The notes under the pieces: model-generated
Database searches by the model: none
Seen by the model: the letters and a program-made list of their open reading frames with translations, nothing else
Told to the model about the DNA's origin: nothing
Program-made: the position numbers and the translations under genes
Shown: one piece after another, positions 9,764 through 19,100 of the stretch
How the letters are laid out: every line of letters begins with the position of its first letter
Position numbering within the stretch: the first letter of the stretch is position 1
Assembly: GCA_019912965.1 (NCBI GenBank)
Contig: JAIOHM010000236.1
Location: 1-64,000 of the forward strand
Length of the DNA: 64,000 nucleotides
Source of the DNA: Anaerolineae bacterium
Lineage (GTDB): Bacteria > Chloroflexota > Anaerolineae > Aggregatilineales > Phototrophicaceae
Reading direction: 5' to 3'

Positions 9764-10873
9764 ATGCCTGCCCTCCGCACCATAATGCGCCCTTGGTTAG
9801 TTGCTACCCTGCTCTGCCTGATCTACATGGTTTTCGTCCTGTTACAGAATAACGGCGATCCATTGGCCTTTGTGACCATCGGCACACGCTTCAGTCAGGG
9901 CATCCCGGATGGCTCAGAAGGCTATGATGGGCAGTTTAACTACTACATCGCCCGCGACCCGTCCACCGCCGCCCAATTTATTGATGTCCCCGCCTACCGC
10001 TTCCAGCGCATTTTGTTTCCCCTATTAGGACGTGTGCTGGCGCTAGGGCAAGAATCGCTTATCCCGTGGGCATTCCTGCTCATCAATTTAGTCAGTCTCG
10101 CAGTCGGCACATACCTGCTGGAAAAGCTGCTCATCGGGCATGGAGTTAGCCGTTGGTACGCCATTACCTATGGCCTGACGCTGGGCATCTTCGGCTCTTT
10201 ACGCCTCAGCCTTTCCGAACCCCTTGCGTATGCCCTCGTCATTGGTGGAATCACATTAGCCCATCGGGAAAAATGGCTATGGAGCGCCTTGCTTTTTGCC
10301 TTAGCCGCTTTGGCCAAAGAAACCTCCCTCTTTTTCCCCGCCGCTTATACCCTCTATCTGCTGTATAAACGACAGTGGCGGATAGCCATCCCCTTCACCT
10401 TCATCGGCGTTTTACCCTTTGCCATATGGCAGCTTATCTTGCGAAATCAATTTGGGGAATTTGGTATCGGTTCGGGTGGTGCGCTGTCAACCAGCTTTGA
10501 GGTCATCCCCTTTGCGGGTGTCATCCGCATTCTCACCGACTCGCCAGCCGAAGCCCGTGCAGGCTTACTGTTCATCTTCGGCGCAATTTTGCTGCCGTTT
10601 GTGTTGGTTCCGGTTGTGTGGGCGCTCTGGCGCTGCTGGGTGGATATGCGCACGGGGAACCTATCTACTTATTGGTTTCTGATGCTGGTCAATGCCGCTA
10701 TCCTTTTGTTTGTCCCCCTCTCCACTTACCGGGAACCCATCGGCATCTTGCGTTTCATCGTGGGCCTGCAAATCGTCGTCATCCTCTACACCGCCCACGA
10801 GCATTGTTACCGTGCCCTCCGCAACACCACCATCTGGGCGCTGACCATCCTGTTTATTTTTGCGCTGGTGTAA
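9764..10873 (+). CDS. Polytopic membrane protein, unknown
   Basis: 369 aa hydrophobic ORF; 'GYDGQFNYYIARDP' motif; only plus-strand gene in the glycan locus. Confidence 0.75.
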   Translation: MPALRTIMRPWLVATLLCLIYMVFVLLQNNGDPLAFVTIGTRFSQGIPDGSEGYDGQFNYYIARDPSTAAQFIDVPAYRFQRILFPLLGRVLALGQESLIPWAFLLINLVSLAVGTYLLEKLLIGHGVSRWYAITYGLTLGIFGSLRLSLSEPLAYALVIGGITLAHREKWLWSALLFALAALAKETSLFFPAAYTLYLLYKRQWRIAIPFTFIGVLPFAIWQLILRNQFGEFGIGSGGALSTSFEVIPFAGVIRILTDSPAEARAGLLFIFGAILLPFVLVPVVWALWRCWVDMRTGNLSTYWFLMLVNAAILLFVPLSTYREPIGILRFIVGLQIVVILYTAHEHCYRALRNTTIWALTILFIFALV

Positions 10874-10921
10874 AAAGTGGGTTTCCAAAGTTATAAACTG
10901 GATAGAGCATCATTACAGAAG

Positions 10922-10969
10922 GGTTCGTAATACACGTAATGTAACCTGATAACGCCCATTTATCAGGCT
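10922..10969 (+). repeat. Dispersed ~48 bp repeat, copy 1
   Basis: GGTTCGTAATACACGTAATGTAACCTGATAACGCCCATTTATCAGGCT; 17-nt exact core shared with copy 2. Confidence 0.8.
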
Positions 10970-10981
10970 CAAAATTGTGGG

Positions 10982-12400
10982 CTAAACACCGCTCATGCGC
11001 AGCACCTTGCCAACCGTTCGCACCATAATATTCAAATCCAGTGCCAACGATTGATGCCGGATGTAGTAAAGATCATATTGCAGTTTAATCAGAGCATCCT
11101 CGTCCGTGCTGCCATAGCCGTAACGCACCTGCGCCCAACCTGTGAGTCCCGGTCGAATAACCAACCGCGTCCTGTAAAACGGGATTTTCTCAGTCAGTCG
11201 TTTTACATGCTCAGGGCGTTCGGGTCGCGGCCCAACAATGCTCATATCACCGCGCAAAATGTTGTAAATTTGCGGCAGTTCATCCAATCGTGTCTTGCGA
11301 ATAAACCACCCTATGCGTGTCACGCGTGGGTCGCCCTCTTTGCTGAAAACAGCTCCTGTTTCAGCCTCAGCGTCCGAACGCATCGAGCGAAACTTGTAAA
11401 TGCGGAAGCTGCGTCCATTCAATCCGGTGCGTTCCTGCCAATAGAAAATATTCCCCGGCGAATCCAGTTTGATGATGAGCGCCAGAAAAGGCAGTACGAT
11501 CAGAAAAACCGTCATTCCCACCAGCGACAGCAGAATATCAATCATTCGTTTAAAGGTCGGATAGGGATTAAAGATTGAATTGCCGTCAATTGGCAGCACC
11601 ACCGCCCAATTGTTGATGACATGTTCAACCGGTACTTGTCCCGTAATGCGCTCATACAACAGCGGCATGGGAACTATCGATATTCCGTGTTCATAGGCAT
11701 CCATCACGCCCTGAAACGTTTCCCCGCTGACCTCATGTGTGGAACTCACAATCAATTCGCTGATTTGCTCAGTATAAACAACCCTCAAAATATCTTTGCC
11801 AGTACCCACAACAGGGACATCGCACAGGTCTTTCAGTACATCATCTGGTTCAGCAACCACCCCGCGAATATCATAAACGCGGTGCGCGTGCCGTCCAATC
11901 GCACCAATGATGGTCATCGCCGCCCAATCCGTACCCACAACCAATACCCGCCGTGCATCCGCCCAACCATAAAGCACCGGGTTAACCAGCCGCAGCAAAC
12001 CAATCAGGATAAAGGAGGCAATCCCATAGTAGCCAATGAATAAACGCGGCAGTGCCAGCGGACGTGAGAAAAAAAACGCGATCAGATAAAGCACAAACAT
12101 TTGCAGCGTAATGATGATCAATCGCTGGAAAGTTGCTGTTCGGCTGGCCGCGATTCGCAGTTCGTAAAAATCATTTGCGCTGGCCAGTACCAACCACAAT
12201 CCCAGCATGATGATAAACCACAGGGAACGCGGCCATATGAAAGATAGATCAAAGGGTTCTCGTGCAACCAATGCCCAGATACGCAGCGCAATCACCACGG
12301 CTATGGTGACAGCAATCACATCACTTGCCATCAGCAGTACACGACGCTCGGAAATCCGCAGTTGCACACGTTTCCGATTTGGGGACGGCGAAAACAGCAT
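10982..12400 (-). CDS. Polyprenyl-phosphate sugar phosphotransferase (exopolysaccharide initiation)
   Basis: 472 aa; N-terminal TMs, CoA-binding-like region, C-terminal bacterial sugar transferase signature 'KFRSMRSDAE...TRLDELPQIYNILRGDMSIVGPRPERPEHV'. Confidence 0.95.
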   Translation of the reverse strand: MLFSPSPNRKRVQLRISERRVLLMASDVIAVTIAVVIALRIWALVAREPFDLSFIWPRSLWFIIMLGLWLVLASANDFYELRIAASRTATFQRLIIITLQMFVLYLIAFFFSRPLALPRLFIGYYGIASFILIGLLRLVNPVLYGWADARRVLVVGTDWAAMTIIGAIGRHAHRVYDIRGVVAEPDDVLKDLCDVPVVGTGKDILRVVYTEQISELIVSSTHEVSGETFQGVMDAYEHGISIVPMPLLYERITGQVPVEHVINNWAVVLPIDGNSIFNPYPTFKRMIDILLSLVGMTVFLIVLPFLALIIKLDSPGNIFYWQERTGLNGRSFRIYKFRSMRSDAEAETGAVFSKEGDPRVTRIGWFIRKTRLDELPQIYNILRGDMSIVGPRPERPEHVKRLTEKIPFYRTRLVIRPGLTGWAQVRYGYGSTDEDALIKLQYDLYYIRHQSLALDLNIMVRTVGKVLRMSGV

Positions 12401-12403
12401 GAG

Positions 12404-14674
12404 TTATTCCGTATCAGGATTTCGGGATCGGAAAAGGACTAACGTAATCAAGAGCGATACCAAACTGACCAATACACCCGGCCAGAGCCACCAGGGTTGG
12501 TAACTAAAGCTCACAGTATTGACTGAGGGATTCACTTGTACAGCCCGCATCGCCAGATTAGCTGAATACATATCGTATTGGGAGGCATTACCATCGCTAG
12601 CAGCCCAGCCAGGATAGAAGGTATCTGCCAGTACCAACCAGCCTTCACCCTCCACCTGAAGTTGCACATTCACATTATTGCTCGCATCCTCAAAGGTCAG
12701 AACTTCCCCTACCGCACTTGCTTCTGCGGGCGGCGTTGGACAGTCGCCTTCACCTAATAAATGAACCTGTCGCGCCGGATTCCAGGTTGGTTCAAGTATT
12801 GCTGCAATAAGAGATTCTTTGTCGGAATGCCAGCAAGCTGACTCAACCACCCATGCACGTACACCTCGTTCAAGCTTTTGCAGAGTTCCATCAGTATCAT
12901 AAATGCCAGTTACGCCTGCCGCTTGCAATAAAGTATCCCGTTGATCCGGATTCGCCTCAATCAAATCGACATATTCCGCAAACGAACCCACCAACAGTGG
13001 CTCGAAATTATTCAGCAGTGGAGTACGATCAAGCAAATTGAGATTAGATAATCCACTTTTTCTAAAAGCATCCGCATTATCAACGGCTACTTGATAATCA
13101 TTAAACAGCAGGAAAGTTCCAAATTTGACATCTTCTTCAGCGGCCTCCAGCCAATATGCCCGTTCAACGGCAGTATTTGCAGGTTGAAGCCGATCATAAA
13201 ATGAAGCAGATATTGTTGGATTTAAACCCTGGGCTGCATAAATCAGATCACCCGCCAGCACTACCCAAACTGCTGTTATCCACCATCGATACCGATTGCC
13301 TGTTGGTGCTTCTGGCTGTAGCAAAGTCAATGCACCTGCTAAAGCACCCAGAATTCCAGTGGTTACAACAGCCTGAATGATAACCTGTACACCTTCAATG
13401 CTGGATACATCCGGTGGCAAAAAACGCGGAGCAATCAGTGCTAGTAATGCTGCCCCGATACAGCCTGCTGTTGCCAGACGGGTGCTAAAAAACAGCCAAT
13501 ACCCTCGCCCCCACATCCCAACACCGATGCCAGCCAGTACACTAAGTCCAAACACCGTCCAGATATGCCAGCGGACAGGTGCTTGGAATAAACTAAAAGT
13601 TGGAATATTCCGGTATAGAAACGGGAAAATAGGCGAATCTTTGCCGAGCGCAAAAAGATAGGCAATCATCACGATTAGCAACCAGAAAGGCACATGAGCA
13701 AAATAGATTGGTCGTTCGCTCTGTCGCAGTTTACCCCATACCCATGTGAGCATTGCCACCAGTGCCGAAATCAGCGGAATCAATCCGATATAAACGGCAT
13801 CCTCAAAAAAGGCACCTTCTTCGGTGATGTAGCTGCCATCACCAGGATTGCCAAATACATTGGGCGAAAGCAAATTCAAGGTGCGCGGCAGGCTGTAACT
13901 AAAGTTCATGGCAAAGTCAAAATCCACGCCAGTTGAACGCTGCGACTGTCGTAACAATTCAGCCGTTGGAATTAACTGCGCCGCCGCAATACCCGCCCCC
14001 AACATCAATGCCAGAACAACAAACATTAAACGTCGCCAGTTGAAAGGCCGATGTGTAACGCTCCACCATGCCGAAAACACCCCCACCAACAGCATACTAT
14101 ACCAAGTAGTTTGGGCGTGTCCTGCCAGCAGTTGCAACCCAGCAAATACTGCTAACCATCCCATGTCGCGCCGCTGTTTACGGGTGAGAACGCCCAATGC
14201 TGCCCACAATAACCAGGGCATCCAAGCCGCCGCCGAAATTGTTGGATAAGTCCCCAAACGTGCGACCAAGTACCCGGTCATCCCAAACGCCAGAGCGCTG
14301 ATTCCCCGCCCCAGTTCCGGCAGTCCCAACCGCCCAGTGAATAGCCACATCCCCCATCCTGCGATGAATAGATGCAGTACAGCAGTAACACTCATTTGCC
14401 ATGCTAACGGCAGAATCAAACCCAGCCAATTCAGCGGATACAAAAACGCTGATTGATAATTCGCCAACAGCGGTGCACCCAGCCCATTATATGGATTCCA
14501 TAATGGCAGTTGCCCATTCCGCAGCAAATCAAAACCATACTCACGCCATGGATAAAATTGAAGTGAGGGTAACCCCCAGAAAAAAACTTCGCCTAAAAGC
14601 AGGCGATGGAAAGCAGTCAGTAGCGCTCCAGCCAATACGATCAACGGCAGGCGTGAAGAAAAACGTTCAGGCAT
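12404..14674 (-). CDS. YfhO-like polytopic membrane protein
   Basis: 756 aa; 'PLWNPYNGLGAPLLANYQSAFLYPLNWL' typical of YfhO-like proteins. Confidence 0.8.
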   Translation of the reverse strand: MPERFSSRLPLIVLAGALLTAFHRLLLGEVFFWGLPSLQFYPWREYGFDLLRNGQLPLWNPYNGLGAPLLANYQSAFLYPLNWLGLILPLAWQMSVTAVLHLFIAGWGMWLFTGRLGLPELGRGISALAFGMTGYLVARLGTYPTISAAAWMPWLLWAALGVLTRKQRRDMGWLAVFAGLQLLAGHAQTTWYSMLLVGVFSAWWSVTHRPFNWRRLMFVVLALMLGAGIAAAQLIPTAELLRQSQRSTGVDFDFAMNFSYSLPRTLNLLSPNVFGNPGDGSYITEEGAFFEDAVYIGLIPLISALVAMLTWVWGKLRQSERPIYFAHVPFWLLIVMIAYLFALGKDSPIFPFLYRNIPTFSLFQAPVRWHIWTVFGLSVLAGIGVGMWGRGYWLFFSTRLATAGCIGAALLALIAPRFLPPDVSSIEGVQVIIQAVVTTGILGALAGALTLLQPEAPTGNRYRWWITAVWVVLAGDLIYAAQGLNPTISASFYDRLQPANTAVERAYWLEAAEEDVKFGTFLLFNDYQVAVDNADAFRKSGLSNLNLLDRTPLLNNFEPLLVGSFAEYVDLIEANPDQRDTLLQAAGVTGIYDTDGTLQKLERGVRAWVVESACWHSDKESLIAAILEPTWNPARQVHLLGEGDCPTPPAEASAVGEVLTFEDASNNVNVQLQVEGEGWLVLADTFYPGWAASDGNASQYDMYSANLAMRAVQVNPSVNTVSFSYQPWWLWPGVLVSLVSLLITLVLFRSRNPDTE

Positions 14675-16628
14675 GGGGTTTGAACTTTAAGAAGATAAAT
14701 GCGCCTATACTTATCACCCATGCTACACCAGAAATCAAGTAAGTTAGCATCGTGATTTGGTTAAAATTCTGCACAGTCTCGCGATCTGGCAAACTCGGCC
14801 ACCCAACAGGCCAATCAGGTATGTTGATATTTTCGGTTCTCGACTGATAATCCCTATTCGTGTAGATATACACATCATTAATGTGATCTAGCAATTCTAG
14901 TCGAGAGTGCTCTATCGGATACGCCGCCACTACATGACTGACATGCCATTGCGCCAATACCACCGTATCAATGATGGCATTTTGATTAGCCCGTACCACA
15001 TCTCCATCGCTTCTCACCCCCATCAATGAAGGCAGCACAGGATCATATTTTGTACTTGGAACGCCGCTTCCCTGTTCGACGGCCTTCACAATTCCAGTCA
15101 GTTGAAACGGATCAACCCCGCCAAATAACCGAAGATGATAAACCTCTACGACCTGCTGTTCCAAACTATAAGTTGGGGAATAAATGCGATCCGCTTGTGC
15201 TTCAACCAATCGCTCTGCGAGGGTGCGCTGTCCATCAAGCCAAATTTCTGGCCCACGCCACGTTATCCATTGGTAACCTGTCCAAGCTAAATCAGCAAAC
15301 ACAAGTGCCAGCATGAATACAAAAACTTGCCGAGAATTTATGCGACGGTCAAACGCCAATAGCAAGATGGCGCCTAATACCAAACCAATGACCAGTGTTG
15401 CCAACCCCATCACTACTGGAAGTCGTAGCACTAGCAGCGCAAAAATGCCCATTATCACGGTGATAGCCATCCAAGCCACCACGCCTAACTTAACACGAGG
15501 TACAATAACTAGTGATTGATCTTCAACCCAATTCAACAACCATTGCAGCCCATACCCCGCTAACAAAGGCAAAAGCAGAACCAAAATTAACCATGCTCTG
15601 GCTGGTACACGAAACCATAATAAACCCGGAATCGCTTTCATCAGAGTATTCCACAATAGGCTATTTGTACCCAACGCATATAGAAAAACGCCTACAACCA
15701 CCATCAAAAGCAAAACTTTAAAGCGGTCAGAAATAAAAATGGCCGCCATTCCAAGCGTCAGCACAGGTAGTCCCAGATAAGTCAATGTCTCAATACCAGG
15801 AGGCTGTGAAGGTAAGATCAGGCCAAGCAGGTGAACAGTTTCAAGTGAGAATAAACCAGCATCATTCGAGGTAATGTTGCCTCTGGTGATGTATGATTGC
15901 CACATCACCAGTGGCACTAGCAGCGCCGATGTAAGGACAAACATAATTGGCAGCAATAATGCAAAATACCTTAACTGTCGCCGATTTCCCGGCAGTATAA
16001 AAACAACAATCCCGTAAACTACGCCCGAAACGAAAGCGAATAGACTGACCCGCACATCAGCCAACAGTAGCGATGCCCCAATCAAACCGAGTTGCAAACT
16101 GATCTTAAGCCAGTGTTCCTGCTGAATGACCGACTGACGAATCGCCCACATCAGCCATGGCCACCAAGCTAGTGCATACAGCACATCCAGATGCCCGGCA
16201 CCTACATGCCCGATTAAACGAGGAGCCATTACGTAAGTTACTGTACTTAAAGCAATTGCTTCTGTTCGCAGCCCAAGTGAACGCGCCCACACCCACATGC
16301 CACTGCCAGCCAGAAATAGATGCAGCACAATCAGAATATTCAGATGTAATGATGGCGGAAACAAAAGCGCAAGCCATTGAAGAGGATAAGATGTTTTGTT
16401 TAACGGATTAGCAGCAAAAGGCTGTCCTCCCATAGTAGTTTCCCGCCATACAGGGAACTCTCCACGCTCTAGAACTGATTCTTGCAAGAACAACGCATTC
16501 GGCCAATGAGCGGTCACCGAATCAGAATAACGAGCAGCAGAGCGTAAAAAAGGCACAGCATCAGGTCGCATTCCAGCCAGCAGCAAAAAACCAGCCACCA
16601 ACCCAACCAGTGTTAGTTTAAGGCGCAT
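14667..16628 (-). CDS. YfhO-like polytopic membrane protein (paralogue of the neighbour)
   Basis: 653 aa; 'FPVWRETTMGGQPFAANPLNKTSYPLQWLALLFPP'; overlaps the next gene by 8 bp. Confidence 0.8.
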   Translation of the reverse strand: MRLKLTLVGLVAGFLLLAGMRPDAVPFLRSAARYSDSVTAHWPNALFLQESVLERGEFPVWRETTMGGQPFAANPLNKTSYPLQWLALLFPPSLHLNILIVLHLFLAGSGMWVWARSLGLRTEAIALSTVTYVMAPRLIGHVGAGHLDVLYALAWWPWLMWAIRQSVIQQEHWLKISLQLGLIGASLLLADVRVSLFAFVSGVVYGIVVFILPGNRRQLRYFALLLPIMFVLTSALLVPLVMWQSYITRGNITSNDAGLFSLETVHLLGLILPSQPPGIETLTYLGLPVLTLGMAAIFISDRFKVLLLMVVVGVFLYALGTNSLLWNTLMKAIPGLLWFRVPARAWLILVLLLPLLAGYGLQWLLNWVEDQSLVIVPRVKLGVVAWMAITVIMGIFALLVLRLPVVMGLATLVIGLVLGAILLLAFDRRINSRQVFVFMLALVFADLAWTGYQWITWRGPEIWLDGQRTLAERLVEAQADRIYSPTYSLEQQVVEVYHLRLFGGVDPFQLTGIVKAVEQGSGVPSTKYDPVLPSLMGVRSDGDVVRANQNAIIDTVVLAQWHVSHVVAAYPIEHSRLELLDHINDVYIYTNRDYQSRTENINIPDWPVGWPSLPDRETVQNFNQITMLTYLISGVAWVISIGAFIFLKFKPHA

Positions 16629-18219
16629 AGACCACTACACTGCCATAGCGGAAAACAGGAGTTAGTGAATCAAGGCAGTTTGTGTGCCCCAATAATTCCT
16701 CCTGTGGGCCAAGAATAATATAATCCACGTGATAATCATCCAGCAATTCAATGCATTCTGCTGCCGATTCACCCGCATACCAACGCTCCATAGCAGCCCT
16801 TTTTACGTTGGCATCCAGCGTTTCATACGGATGACCATAAACCACTCGTGTACCAACCCAACCCGGAATCCACACACTAACTTCCTCAGAAGCCAGAAGC
16901 ACATCATCAGATTGTGTACGTGTGCGGAGCCACTGAAAAGCAACCGCATAATCCCGATTTAAAAATGGCCCAACAGACACATTCAGATTCAGCACCAGCA
17001 ACACTACATAACTTGCCACCATCAATGGGACTATCAAAATCAGCAGACGATAACGCCAGCGTCGATTAATATACTGGAACCAGAAACCCTCTAGGGCACG
17101 TGCAGCAAAATAGGCTATAGGGATCATCATCCCAGCCGCGAAACGACGTTGAACATTCGTCGGGAAATAGATTGCGACCACAATAACAACTAACCACAAC
17201 AGCATAAAACGATCGCCATCCTGATCAAACTGGCGAATCGACCGCACAATACCAGGTACAGCCATTGCAAGTGGAACACCCAATCCTAACATCATCACCA
17301 ATAAGGATGGCGATGGTGTTAAATTCTGCTGATTCCATTCCCCAACGACCGGGTTATAGGTAACAATCGCGGCATAATACACCGCGATGGGCAATGCAGG
17401 TAGAACAATTACCAGTAACCATCGCATCTCACGCATTTTGAATTCACGCTGATGCAACCAGTAACCCAATACATAAAGCGCAATCGCGAACCCAAAAGGC
17501 AATAATGCCTGAGGATACAATAAAGCCAACACAAAACTGAGTAAACCACCAATCAACCCACCATTGTTCACATTAGGATCATCATTCACACCCGGTCGAA
17601 ATGCAGAAATGCAGACACTCGCAAGCAATGCTAAGCAGGCTAAAGTCAATGGAAAATGGACATTTACAAGGCTGCTGTAAAAAGGAAAAATTTCGGGAAT
17701 TGTAAGATCAGGGAAAGCATTATCACCTGTCAGGGGCCAAAACAACCAACCTAAACCCGAACCAATGGATGCAATCGTAAAAAAAATACGCCGCGCACGA
17801 ATTTTCTGGGTATGAGGCCAGATTGTCGCCGCCAGATGATAGAGCGCCATATACATAATGAGCGAAGCAACCACCCGTGCTACATGAAACAATGCAATAG
17901 GTGGTATGCCAGTTACACTGGCGAGATGACCTAGTGCGGGATAAATGACCTGAATAAGCACACCTGGATGCGGCTCAGATGTGTGCCAGAAGTGGATCAA
18001 CCAAGAGCCTTCCGCACCCTGCGCCATCTTCGATAGATAAGTCGCGCCATCGCGATAGTTGTTTAGCACACCCATGAACTGCCATTGATCACCCGCGACG
18101 CCGCTGAAAGCGACCCAAAGAAAGGGCGAAAAAGCCAGCAAGACCAATGTGCTCCCAAATAAAACCACCCAACGCCATTCCGCTGGAGTAATATGTACTG
18201 CATCGCGTGATGATTGCAT
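16618..18219 (-). CDS. Polytopic membrane protein, paralogue of the 632-2257 product
   Basis: 533 aa; shares 'HTSEPHPG...FHVARV...NVQRRFAAGM' pattern with the 541 aa protein. Confidence 0.8.
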   Translation of the reverse strand: MQSSRDAVHITPAEWRWVVLFGSTLVLLAFSPFLWVAFSGVAGDQWQFMGVLNNYRDGATYLSKMAQGAEGSWLIHFWHTSEPHPGVLIQVIYPALGHLASVTGIPPIALFHVARVVASLIMYMALYHLAATIWPHTQKIRARRIFFTIASIGSGLGWLFWPLTGDNAFPDLTIPEIFPFYSSLVNVHFPLTLACLALLASVCISAFRPGVNDDPNVNNGGLIGGLLSFVLALLYPQALLPFGFAIALYVLGYWLHQREFKMREMRWLLVIVLPALPIAVYYAAIVTYNPVVGEWNQQNLTPSPSLLVMMLGLGVPLAMAVPGIVRSIRQFDQDGDRFMLLWLVVIVVAIYFPTNVQRRFAAGMMIPIAYFAARALEGFWFQYINRRWRYRLLILIVPLMVASYVVLLVLNLNVSVGPFLNRDYAVAFQWLRTRTQSDDVLLASEEVSVWIPGWVGTRVVYGHPYETLDANVKRAAMERWYAGESAAECIELLDDYHVDYIILGPQEELLGHTNCLDSLTPVFRYGSVVVYAP

Positions 18220-18375
18220 TCAATCCGCCTTCATTGCTTGGGCACGCTTGCCCCTTGATTCAAGCGCGGTGTATACTTTTACAATAACCGAGTTTTGACA
18301 CCGCCTGTCATTAAGGCCTTTATCCGCTTGCTCATTTTACACTGAGTTAGGACACACGCCACCAAGAGCGTTTTC

Positions 18376-19083
18376 ATGACACAAGTTGAAGCCCTTTATC
18401 ACCTTCAAGAAATTGACCTGAATTTACTCCAGCGACAAAAACGCTTGAGTGAGATTGCCGCCGCGCTATCCAACAATCAAATTATCCTTGATACTCAACG
18501 CCAGGTTACAGTCGCGGAAAACAAATTAACACCCCAGCAAAGAAAAGTTCGGCAGTTGGAACAGGAAATTCAGTCTAATACCCAGAAAGTCCAACTGACG
18601 GACGAGCAACTTTATAGTGGACGAGTACGCAATCCCAAAGAACTTCAGGATATGCAAAACGAAATTAAATCCTTGAAAAAGCGTAACACCGAACTGGAAG
18701 ATGTTCTGCTGGAAACCATGATGGCAGTTGAGGAAGCCGAAATAGAATTGGCAGATGCTCAAAAACTATTGCAGACTGTTCAGACGTCTTGGGAACAAGA
18801 TCATGCCCAGTTATTGAGCGAACAGGATACGATTAAAGCGGAAATAACCGGATTACAACAAAAACGTCAACAAGCCCTGCCAGCCGTAACCACAGAAAAT
18901 TTGAAAATTTACAACACCCTCCGCCCACGCAAAAACAATCAGCCGATTGCCCTACTGATAAACCAAAGCTGCTCAGTTTGTCGTGTGGAACAGGATATGA
19001 CCATTATTGGAGATGCACGCAAAGGACAAAAATTAACGCATTGTTCAAGCTGCGGACGTATACTATTGTATAGGGGTGGATAA
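18376..19083 (+). CDS. Coiled-coil protein with C-terminal C4 zinc ribbon (COG1579-like)
   Basis: 235 aa; long coiled coil, then CSVC...CSSC zinc ribbon. Confidence 0.85.
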   Translation: MTQVEALYHLQEIDLNLLQRQKRLSEIAAALSNNQIILDTQRQVTVAENKLTPQQRKVRQLEQEIQSNTQKVQLTDEQLYSGRVRNPKELQDMQNEIKSLKKRNTELEDVLLETMMAVEEAEIELADAQKLLQTVQTSWEQDHAQLLSEQDTIKAEITGLQQKRQQALPAVTTENLKIYNTLRPRKNNQPIALLINQSCSVCRVEQDMTIIGDARKGQKLTHCSSCGRILLYRGG

Positions 19084-19100
19084 AAGCGGAGGGTGGAAAC

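Noticed and set aside
11051-11578. 175 aa plus-strand ORF
   Set aside because: Antisense to the sugar phosphotransferase; basic, low-plausibility composition
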